Shown in pieces: positions 44,201 to 55,937 of a DNA stretch of 64,000 nt. The first letter of the stretch is position 1; each line of letters opens with the position of its first letter. Under the pieces are notes generated by a model, which saw nothing but the letters and a program-made list of their open reading frames with translations, was not told the DNA's origin and ran no database searches. Both the position numbers and the translations under genes were made by a program. The stretch is from Lytechinus pictus (Eukaryota; Echinodermata; Echinoidea; Temnopleuroida; Toxopneustidae), in contig NC_087251.1 of assembly GCF_037042905.1 (NCBI RefSeq), positions 43,091,373-43,155,372 of the forward strand, read 5' to 3'.

Positions 44201-47200
44201 AAAAGAACTTGAGTAAAAATCATGTAATGCATTCCTATCCAGAACAAGTACCCTTATGTTATTGAGATGTGAGAAAACTCTGGCTGGTAAGTTGTGCAAG
44301 TCATTGTCTTCTAAGGAAATTGATTGCAGTGAGCGGTTTTGCAGTGGTTTAAAGTCGGAAGCTTTGATTGTGGAAATCTGATTATTTGCAAAATTGATCT
44401 GAGATATTGTTCTGGAATGGGAGAATGCTGTAAAATCCGCCACACGGATGGAATTATTCCCAAGAAAGATTTTTCTGAGTAGAGGTAGTCTAGAGAGTGA
44501 CGTGGTAGGGACAGATGAAAAGTTATTGCTGAAAAGCATCAGGTTTGACAATATTTGATTAGAGTTGAATAAATTGGGTTGCAGGTGGGTGAGCAAGTTG
44601 CCTGTCATGTCCAGCGAGCGCAGCTTCTTTAGAGGCAAAAATGTTCCAACTTCTAGATCAGAAATATGGTTTGCTTTCAGACTGAGTGAGTTCAGCTCCT
44701 GGAGACCTTCAAAGGAGTCATTTTGTAGAGCTCTGATTCGGTTATATGAGACATCCAGTGTGATTGTGTTCGATGGTAGCTGAGGTGGTATTGATGTCAA
44801 TCCTAGATGGGAACATGTGGCTTTGATTCCTTTAGTCTTGTTCTGCAGTTTACAGCTGCTAGTGGACAGGTCTGTAGATCCAACCAAGCTTTCTGTGAGC
44901 GCAAGTTCCAGAAAAGCGCTTGCTGATGTGAAGATAAATAAAAAGATACACATGCTGCATGATGCTGCATAGAAGTGTGCCATATGAAATGGTGCCATTC
45001 TGTTCTGTGGTGTCTAAAGCTGCATTTGATTGTTGAAAAGCAATAACACACTCAGTCAAATCAATCATTTGCCGTAGAGTCAAGAATGGCAGCAGCAAAG
45101 CACCATCTTGAGATGTAAAATGTAATATCGCCTAAGGACCGGAACAGGGCAACGCAAAGTCCTCTTGCAGAAATGGGGCTACAGTAGGGATGGAGACACT
45201 ACCTGCAACTGCAGAGAGGATCGGATGACACGACACCTTTTGTACTGCCCCTCCTACCAGAGGAGTGCACTGCAGAAGATCTGGAGACTCTTTAACACCC
45301 AAAGCAGATCTTGTGCCCTTCAATGAACAGGCTTGTGTAGCTACCAGAGAAGGAGGTGTAAGAAATGTCCGATGAATGAAATTCAGTTCTGCCCGGTTGA
45401 TACGGTCTTGGGCAGAGATGCGCTGTCAGAACAGTCGTCAAGAAAACTAATCAAATCATGTCTTGGAATCTCAACCAGTTATTTTTGATAAACTCTCTTC
45501 CACACCTAATATAAATGACCGGAATAGAACTGAAACTATCCACTTATGAATATATTTCTACATTTATGATCGTATGACTCTGCACAGAAGTACTAATGAT
45601 TTGATCAACAAGAATTAATTGTCTTTTAAATTGGTATTGAAACTGCACATATGTCATTAGAGTGAGAGTTTATGGTGAATGACATTTATTTTTGTCATTA
45701 CTAAATCTGATTCATGATCTTTTATAGCTTTACAAGTGTCGTCAATTATTAAGATATGACACTAAACTCTATACACAGCTTGAGAGTTCTCTTCTGATAG
45801 ATGCATTCAATTTTATCTATATTTTGATACAATTGAACTCATAGATAAATATTTAATTCCCAAGTTCTAGATATTTTTATCAAAAGCAAATTGATTATAG
45901 CCACTCATTAGGGACTTGATATTTTTGTCTCGCCTGAACAAAGTTCAGTAGAGACCTCGTAATCACGTTTCCTCAGCTGTTGGTCTGTTGGAATTTTTTT
46001 TTTGTTCAACTTCCTCTCATTTCTTTATATCTGCATCAATTTTGATCACACTTGGTCCGAAGGATCCTTGAGTAATACCACATGTTTGTTGTTGAGGATG
46101 ATGGGTCAAAAGTAATCTAGGGGACAAAAGGTCAAGTTTTTGTTCAAACTGCTCTCACTTCTTTATTTCTGCTTCAATAAGCCTGTTCACGGTTGTAAAC
46201 TGCGCACGAGCAGAAAAAGGTCATTGGAGACAACCATGAAGGTGGCTTTCAAATTCACTGACATAGGCATTTGTGATTTGATGATTATTCATGTATTCCT
46301 TTCAAAATATTTATCACATCCAAGCTGAAGAGTAATAAATAGAGCCTTCATAATCACTGGTATTTGACAGTAGCCTAAACGATAGTCAAATGTGCCAAAG
46401 GCAGACAATAAAACAGATTTCCAAACTTTATCCCTGATGTACTATTCTAGTCACCTGGTTTATACAATGCCTTTTGTTCTTAGAATTTGAATACTCTACC
46501 GGTAAAGCTTACGCAACATCTACATTTGAAAATGATAGTGCTTATCCTAATGAAAAATCACAAAGGTCATTTGAGAAAAGTTGATGAGCTAACCGTGAAC
46601 TGGCTTATTATGTTTACTTTTGGTACGTATGATCCTTGGGTAATACCACAAGTGACGTCACGGCTTTAAACATGGAGGACGTGTAATTTTGGGAGCTCTC
46701 GACCCCGCTGCTTTTTTTTACTTTTTTGGAGGGACTCTTTTGTTTTGGTGAGCTCAAACATTGAATTATTTTGCTATTAGTGAATAACTGAACACATTTT
46801 TTCAGCATTCAGTACCACTTCTAATGGAAAAGTCTTATTTCTTAAGGAGTGCAACCATGTCGTCCGAGGGCCAACGCACCAAACAATCTACACCGTCAAC
46901 GTCAACGGCACAAACCAGTACACCAACGCCGGAGGGCACGGGTGAACCGGAGAGTGCATTCACGCTCGCAGATGTTATGCGCTCTATACGGGAATCTGAA
47001 GTTAGAGTCTGTGCAAAATTAGATGGTTTACAACACAATTTGGATCAGATCAAGACGAAAGTGGATGACTTAGAAGCAGCAGTTGATTTTAATGCATCGA
47101 AGGTCGATATTATCGAGAAAGAGAAGCTTCCTCAGATTGAAAGCGACCTAAGGAAGGAGGTTGATCAACTTCGTACAAAGCTCATCGAATCAGAGATATA

Positions 47201-50200
47201 CCAGAGGAAGAATAATCTCTTATTCTACGGGGTCAAAATGGAGCAAGGAGAAAATGTCTATGTCGTGATTCGCCATGTTTTTACTCTACTTGGTTTGAGC
47301 AAAGAGGAAGCGGAGGCCGTTTGCCTTATCAATGTGCATAGGCTACCCCAACGCCACTCACAAGAAGGTGTCCCCCATCCTATCATAGCCAAGTTTGTCT
47401 ATATGTCACAACGTAATCGAGTCTTAGCTGCGTTCGAAGAGCGAGCTTACAAGAAGAGAGTCGCCACAGATGCTTCGACTGGAAACACCACAGGAGTCGA
47501 ATGGAGATACCCACCTGTTACACAAGAAACATCTAGGCTTACAGTGAGAACAGACTTGCCTCCAGCACTGAAGGCAACACGCAGTGAGTTGGCCAAAGTT
47601 GCATACAAGTTGAGAAAAGAAAAGAAGCTGTCTACTAAAATAACGGTTGTTAGAGCGAAAGTGGTCCTCTTCTACAGAGAAAAAGGAACCCAGAAATGGG
47701 AAATACATAAAGAATAGCGGTCTTGCATTCTCGATCTTCATTTCGTTTACAATTACAGAGAACAAAATTCAAGTTCATTTATTTTATTGAACACAAAGTG
47801 CTATTGACATTGGAAATGAACACACAACTTTTGATCAGTTGTTTTGATACTGATATTTATTTGCCCTATATACTGCATTGAATAGAATTTTTTATTTTTT
47901 TTTCTGCCACATTGACCATTGTGGTTTCTCCCTCCAGTAATATTCGTGAATTTTGTAAACATGTTAAAGGGTGGGTTTGTTAGCTCCTTTAAGGTTTCAT
48001 GTCTTTGACATGTTCCTCATGTCTAGCATTCGATCAGTCAGACGTGTCTTAATTTTTTCACATTTATTAATGTATTTGTTCGTGTACAAGTGTTACACAT
48101 TTAAATTTTCTTTGTATATTGTTTCTATGTACATAGTTTGCCTTTGCCAAAGATGTTCTTTTTATAGTTCTCTTGCGTCAGCTGAAAGCAAAACAAATTC
48201 CAAGTGTTGGAAAAAAACTACTGTTAGGGCAGTTGCTCAATGTACAATTTTGAAATTTACATTAGTCTTTATAGTAACGGTACTTAGGAATGGTGTTTGC
48301 AACAGTGGAAAGTTATATTTAGGCTTCTATATGTTACAGGTGCAAGCCAAAGCAATACATCTGACACCTGTCATAAGTACATGTACATGTGGGATGCACG
48401 GTTACATGTATGTGTTTGTGGATTGGTACATGTATATCAAAGTTACAGATATGATACCTTGCTATGGGTTTTAAAGAAACGAGCATGAAGTTTTGTCTTT
48501 GAATGTGAGAGGTCTAAGATCAGGGTTTCGGAGGCAAAAGGTATTTGGTTGGTTACGAGAAAAAGAAATCGACATTGCTCTCCTACAAGAAACATATAGT
48601 TCAGAAGACGTAGAAAGTAGTTGGTCTTCGGAATGGGGCAGTGATGTACTCTTTTGTCACGGATCTCCTCATAGTAGTGGGGTCATGATACTTATCAATT
48701 CAAAACTAGATTATAAAATCATTTCTAAACATGTTTCAGGTAATGGTAGATATTTGGTTTTAAGAATTATTATAGACGGCAATGAATTTATAATTTGTAA
48801 CGTTTATGCACCAACAGCTGATAAGAAGCGTGAACAAAAAATATTTTTTGACCATTTATTATGTACCTTAAATTCTTTTGATGATATTGGGACTACTCCT
48901 CTATTAATTGGGGGCGATTTTAATGTGATTTTAAACATGAATGTTGACAGACAAGGTGGTCATCCAACAACCTCGCAGGCAGTAATCAGTCAACTTAAAA
49001 AATTACAGAGTGATTTAGATGTCATTGATATATGGCGTGTACGTAACCCCATCACGCGTAAATATACTTGGAAACAATTGCGGCCTTTAATCCAAAGTAG
49101 ATTAGATATTTGGTTTGTCTCCGAGACCCTGCAGGATTATATCAGCAAGGTAGATATGATACCCGGAGTGGGTTCTGATCATTTGGCTATTATTTTAGAA
49201 TTTAAAGTACAAGAAGAAACAAGATGTAATGCTATGAATTGGAAATTTAATAACACCCTATGCGAGGATGAAGTGTTTTGTTCTGAAATGACGAAAAATT
49301 TAGATCTGTGGATTAAAGATATTTCACAATTTGATGATATGAGAATAGGTTGGGAATTTCTCAAGTATAATATTCGCCTATTTTCACGTAAATACAGTAT
49401 TGAAAAGGCACGGAAAAGGAAAGAAAGGCGAAGAGAACTGGAAAACAGGCTAAAAAGGTTGCAATTTCTGTTGGATTCCGAGGGTGAAAGGCATGCTGAG
49501 GAATATAAAAAGATTGAAAGAGAATATGAGTCTTATTTAGATTATATAACACAAGGCATCATATTAAGGTCTAAAGCAAATTGGATGGAATTTGGGGAGA
49601 AAAATACTAAATTTTTTCTTAATTTAGAAAAAGGCCACAAAAATAAATCGTCAATTTTTAAACTTAAGCAAGGCGATTGTATACTTACAGATATGAAAAA
49701 TATTAATTCAGAAATAAAATCATTCTATACACAATTATATAAAAAGCCTAATGTCGACTCGAGGCAAAACTCCTTATTCTTAGGACAAGAAAATATTCCA
49801 AAGTTATCCTCGGGCTCCAAGAGTAAATGTGACTTGCCGTTAACGTTAGAGGAATGTACATCATCCCTATTACTTATGTCAAAAAATAAGTCACCGGGAA
49901 ACGACGGTCTAACGGTTGAGTTCTATCGCAAGTTCTGGGGTAAAATTGGACAGCTTTTGGTAGATAATCTTAACTACAGTTTTCAACAAGGTCAACTTTC
50001 TAGTTCACAAAGACAAGGTTTAATTACACTCATATCAAAGAAAGGGAAAGACAAAATGTTAATCGAAAATTACCGACCCATCACTCTAGTGAATGTTGAT
50101 TTGAAAATTGGTTCTAAAGCTCTTGCAGAAAGATTAAAGAAAGTTCTGCCTGATTTGATTCACCCCGATCAGGTAGCATTTATAAAGGACAGATTTATTG

Positions 50201-53200
50201 GAGAAGCTGTCAGGACAGTTAAAGATGCTCTTTTCTTTTCCGACTTGAAAAATATTCCCGGAATATTATTAAGTTTGGATTTCCAAAAGGCATTCGATTC
50301 ACTAGACCATTCTTTTTTGTTGAACGTCCTCCGATCATTCAATTTTGGAGAAGGATTTTGTAACTTTATTAAAGTTTTATATACCAATTTAGAAAGCGCG
50401 GTAATGAATCGGGGTCTGTCATCGGGTTATTTTCCCGTTGAAAGAGGTGTTAGGCAGGGAGACCCATTGAGTCCTTATTTATTTGTTTTAGCTATAGAGA
50501 CATTTGCCATAAATATTCGTGAAAACAAGACAATACATGGTTTAAAAATATCGGACAATTTAGAATTGAAATTGTCGCTGTATGCAGACGACATAACAGT
50601 TTTCCTTTCAGACAATATTTCATTTAGACACCTTTTGAATACACTTCAGAATTTCCGAAAGGAATCATCACTCTCTATCAATATTTTCAAAACAAAGGCA
50701 ATGTGGATAGGAGCCTGTAAAGATAATCAACATTCACTAGAGAATATCCAGTTTGATAAGTCTTTGACAATTCTTGGGGTAGATATAGCTTATTCACCCA
50801 ATGTTTTTTCTTTACAATTGCAAAGAACACTTGATAAAATTAGAGTACAGTTGAATTTATGGAAATCTCGTCATTTATCTTTAATAGGCAAAATACAAAT
50901 TGTCAAAACCTTTGCCTTTTCGCAATTACTTTACCTTGCAAGTTTGTCAAAAATCCCAGATTATTATATAAAAGAAGTTAATAAGTTAGTTTTTGGGTTC
51001 ATTTGGAACGGCCCTGACAGGATCAAAAGGGAGATACTTGTTAAGCAGTATGAAGATGGGGGGCTCAAAATGATATGCTTAAAATCTCTTCTACAAGTGC
51101 AAAAAGTCAAGTGGATACAAAGAGTTTTTACATCCAATTCAAAGGGATGGAAGATTATCCTGTTAACACTGCTTCAAAATGTAGGTGGTGACTTTATATT
51201 CCATTGTAATTATGATCTTAATATTTTAAACCTGACAATTCCTGAATGGTATAAAGATGTCATGCTTAGTTGGAGCACAGTATTTCAAAAAAACATAAAA
51301 ATATGTAACCAAATGCTATGGAATAATAGATGCATATTACAAAATGGAAAATCTTTTTATAAGCCAGAGATAAAAAACAAAGGTTTTGTTAAAGTGTCAC
51401 ATATGTTGGATGAGTATGGCAGACCATTAAGATGGAAAGATGCCAAAAATAAAGGCTTAACATTTGTTGAATACTTTTTGCTTCTTGATTGTTACAAGTT
51501 TATGCCATCAAAATGGAAAGTATTTTTTCTATCTCAAAACTTTCATCCCATTGTCGACAACATTTCATTGATTCCAACTTTAACTATTGATGGCATCACT
51601 AGAGAAGTAACGGGTGTACCAAAGTATATTTTTTACACATTTTTTATGAATGAAAATAACCCATCAATTTCGAATATATTTACACGTTTAAAAGACACTT
51701 ATGGGTTTCAACAAGAAGAAGTAAGAGAACTCTTAAAACTACCTCTACGTACTACTATAGATACGAGACTTCGAGCTTTACATTTCAAGATTATTAATAA
51801 TTTGATTCCTACTAAGGTTTGGTTATTCCGTATTAACAAGGTAACTGATACACTTTGTACATTTTGTAAAGTATCACCAGAAACTCTAGTGCATCTTTTT
51901 TATTCTTGCCATGTTGTTAACCAATTTTGGAATAATGTTGGTACACTTTTTGCTTCACTAGATCTTCCTGATTTCCTCTCAGAAAGATATGTTCTTTTTG
52001 GTATCTGTAAGCCCCAAATTCCCAGATATATATTTATATTGAACTTTCTGCTCCTGTCAGGTAAACAATATATTTTTAGATGTCGATGTGACGAAACAAA
52101 ACCTACTCTCCCCCATTTTTGTAACTTTCTTTTATCATTTGAAACTGTTGAACATACCATAGCACAAAGGAAATGCAAATTAGAAAAACATGATGGCAAG
52201 TGGGCTATCATTCTGAATACTTTAAAGAGGCGATAAAGCAGAAGGCTGTTTTTGTTATGTTTATTTATTTTTTTATATAGGCCAAGTGCCTGATTTTTTT
52301 TGTGTTGTTGTATACAAACATATGTTTTTTTTTATTATATACTATTCTGTATGTTAGACATGTTATTTTATATGCCAACGTCATCTGAACTTTTATATGT
52401 GATCCATTATATCATGTATGTTTTGTTATGTATATTTTGATGAAAAGGATCAATAAAACATGAATTACAAAAAAAACAAGTGTGTTCATGAGGAGAAGGG
52501 GTTCAAGGTCATCTAGGGGTCAAAAGATCATTTTGCAAATTTTATTGATCGCAAAATCAGTCGAGACTTGTTTAATTAAGGATTTACTCCAAAATGCATA
52601 GGCCTATGTAATTCAACAAGCTTGTGATTAGCTCTGTTTGAGACATCTCATTTTACTTTCGATAAAATAATGAATTAACGGACACAACTATGCATTCTTT
52701 CAGCCATATTTTAACATGCAACCACCATTGGTTAAGCGTGTGTCATGAAATAATGTTTTATTTGTAAATTCAGGGCTTAGCTGTAAACATTTTTAGGGCA
52801 AGACCACTTTTCCAGAGGGCAGTTTTTCTATATTAATTTAAAAAGGACAAATGGAAAAACATAAGAATGGGTACAACAACTCTCCATGGACGATGAGAGA
52901 GAGATATCAATACCAGTGAACAGGAAATCCTGGGCCATTGCTTACTATTAATTTTCAGGTATAATGTTGAGCATATAAAATATAACGTAAAAAATCTCTT
53001 TTCTACCTACTCAGATTAAGCAAGTATGTGAAGATAGCCAATGGATCCAAGGTACCTTATGATCATCTAATCATCACAACAGGTCAACAATACCAGGTAA
53101 GAATATCCCTCACGTTCTTTCTCTATTCCTCCATTTCTAAGAACCCTTTCTGGCAAACTTGACATCAATCGCAAGTAACTTGTTGGTGTCCAAATCAATC

Positions 53201-55903
53201 AAGTCTTGCATCAGCAGCTATAAATTTGGTTTGCGTCACTTGATAATGATCTATTGCTTGTATATTTGTAACTGATGTTTACGATCAATTACAAATGTTT
53301 ATAACACCCCCCATGACATTGTACCATTACTTGTTCTATAGGTGAGCTGTCCTACAGGAGCCGACGTTGGCAAACTGGTCACTAACAAGGAGGTACCCAA
53401 CAATCCTGATCGCAGATACGTTGGTCCCAAACCCAAGAACGTCTTCACCATCAACGATGAGAGCAATGCTGGAAATGTCATCAAGTGGCTCAACAAGAGG
53501 TTCATAAACGCTGAAGGTAAACATAGTTTCTTTACTCTTTCTGTTATGGTAACTCCCGTAGGAACTCGGCACAACAGCTTTCTGCTGGTATAATACCAAG
53601 CTGGTATAACCAATTACATAGGAATCATTTTACGTCTAAGTTAATCAGGCACAGTGGCTGACCTTATAGACAACAGAAATTACTCTCGGGTCTTTTTATC
53701 AAAGTAGAGACAATAGCAGAGCAGGGATTCAAACTCGCAACCTTACGATTATGAGTCTAATGCTCTAACAACTAGACCGCACTACCCATTTTCTATGTGA
53801 CATTTCATTGAAGACAGCTCAGAAAAACCTTGATTTTACATTAGTGGCAACTCTTTTGCCTAGAATGAGGATCAGCAGGAATTGAAAGGACTGTTCTCAG
53901 ACAATAAGAGGTTACCACTGTTCCAATGTTTCTTTAAAAAAAAAACAGCTTTATCGGAACTGTGCTAAAAAAAAATGATTTTGAGATCCATAGTTTTAGC
54001 ATTCCAGTACTGCTATGACTTTTTGAAAATAGTCTAAATCTGTTGCATGCCAAAAATATTATTTTGTACAAACCCAGTGATATATTACAGTCTGATCAAT
54101 AACAATTTCTCATCAAGTGATAAACTGGAGCCAGGTTAATTTTGCTGCATATTCGTAGAGCGCTTTAGAGACTTGTGATAAAGTAGGTGTTAAGTGCTAT
54201 ATAAGCAAGTATAATCATCATTATTGCTGTCAATGTCTTGTATAAGTGAAGCTATTTAATATATCTTGACACCATATTACAAGTAACCCTTTTTGTGATG
54301 TATCATCTAGGCAAGGCCATCATATACGGTAGCAGCTTGGATGCCTATACTGCCATCAACACCCTCCTATCCCTGGGTATACCCGGTCACCGCATCGCGA
54401 TGGTACAACCCCCTCAACGCTTCACCGTGACCTGCTTCAACAACCCCACCGTCCAAGAAGCGGTGCACAGCACCATGGCACAGGCCGGAGTAGAGCTCTA
54501 TCAAGGCCACTTCCTGGCCCAGTGGAATGATGGGAAGGGTGTGTCGGCGGACGGCGAGGTGTACTGCGCCTCGTTCACCTCCGAGACCAAGCCTCTCAAA
54601 CTGGAGTGTTCGATGTTCTTCTGCTACAGCCGCAAGGCGGTCGACTATGAAGCTTTCAAAGGTTTGCCTTGTGATTTTTGTTTTCTTCATTCATTGATGA
54701 TTTTGAATTAAATCATGGAATTAATTATTTGAACTGCTAAAACCAAAATGTCAAACAGGCCATAGAGATATAATCCTAGCCATGGCGTGTTTTCCTTCAG
54801 CAAGAAATTAATCCACACTGTGCTGCACTCGACCCAGGTGAGGTAAATGGGTACCAGCAGGAAGTAATTCCTCAAAAAGCTGTGTGCACCAGAATCGGTA
54901 GACTAGCTTAGCCGGGGTAATATAGGAGCGCCTTGAGCACCTAGCAAGGTGGATACGTGCGCTATACAAATCCTATATTATTATTAATATCTTGAGATAC
55001 ACACTACATACTATATTGTGCGCTAGCAATGCTGGAAGTGAGGGAGAAAGGGTGTTGGAAAGAAGGTCGATTAAACCCTGATTCTGCAGTTACCATGATT
55101 TGCCTATGTGTTCTGAATCATGATTTATGTTCGTGATTCAAGCTTATGAGGTCACTTAAACACAGGATATGTAGATTTTATAGTTTATGATAAGTTGATA
55201 AATCATCTATTTGACATCCAATAGCAATCAATGACAGCTGCCTGGTTTATGATGGCCGGTTGGTCATCGATGCCCTCTTCCATACTAATGACCTCTCCAT
55301 TAGGGCTGCAGGACCACTCACCAAGTTCCAGAGGAAGTACCAAGCAGAGCAATGGTCAGTAATGCTTTATCAAAGATCATCTTGATATTCAACCTCTTTC
55401 TTGATCAGCAAACAACAATGTTGAAAAAGAAGTATATAAAATTTGACCTTTAACTTTTGACCTCATGAATCCAAACAATATGTTCACAGGCCTTGCAAAG
55501 GAGTAAATTGATTTAAAGCCTTTGTCGATATCAAAGATATTTTCTATTAAGTAACAAGAGTGTGACTAGATACCTTATTGAGAATTGAGAATTGAGAATT
55601 GAGAATTGATTTTATTCTGTCCATTTAGGAAAATATTCTTGTTGGCATTTACATATACACAGAAATATACAAAAACAAAGCGTAAAGATAAATTCTACAG
55701 AATATATATACAATCACACATATTTGAAGAAAAATACATAATACAAAATAATTTCAATCAAATCGGTAACATTTTACTCTTAATCATCGTTATTATTAAT
55801 ATAATTATCATTATTATTATTATCAATCTTATTATTATCATTATGATTATTATTATTAATTGTATTATTATTATTATTATTATTGTTATTGTCATTGTTA
55901 TTA

Positions 55904-55937
<34 letters not shown>

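Larger units (their letters stand above)
46655..52475 (+). mobile_element. Full-length L1/Tx1-type LINE with two open reading frames
   Basis: Flanked by a 7-bp target duplication ACAAGTG (46648-46654; 52476-52482). About 170 bases of 5' UTR precede ORF1 (46824-47717). A 0.77-kb spacer leads to ORF2 (to 52236), and a 3' UTR ends AATAAAACATGAATTAC plus a short A run. The first bases ACGTCA together with TG of the duplication form a CRE-like TGACGTCA. Both long frames are uninterrupted, so the copy is young, though ORF2 lacks an in-frame start. Confidence 0.92.
45934..52572 (+). repeat. Repeat with GTCTCG...CGAGAC ends and an internal tandem repeat, hosting two insertions
   Basis: Begins GTCTCGCCTGAACAAAGTTC and ends AATCAGTCGAGAC. 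Inside are two units of about 140 bp (CTCTCATTTCTTTATATCTG, GGATCCTTGAGTAATACCAC, GTCAAAAGTAATCTAGGGG / CTCTCACTTCTTTATTTCTG, GATCCTTGGGTAATACCAC, GGTCATCTAGGGGTCAAAAG). The second unit is broken by a MITE (46177-46609) and a LINE (46655-52475). Confidence 0.65.

Noticed and set aside
47971-48474. 167-residue open frame between LINE ORF1 and ORF2
   Set aside because: No recognisable domain, hydrophobic composition typical of T-rich DNA; treated as LINE spacer.
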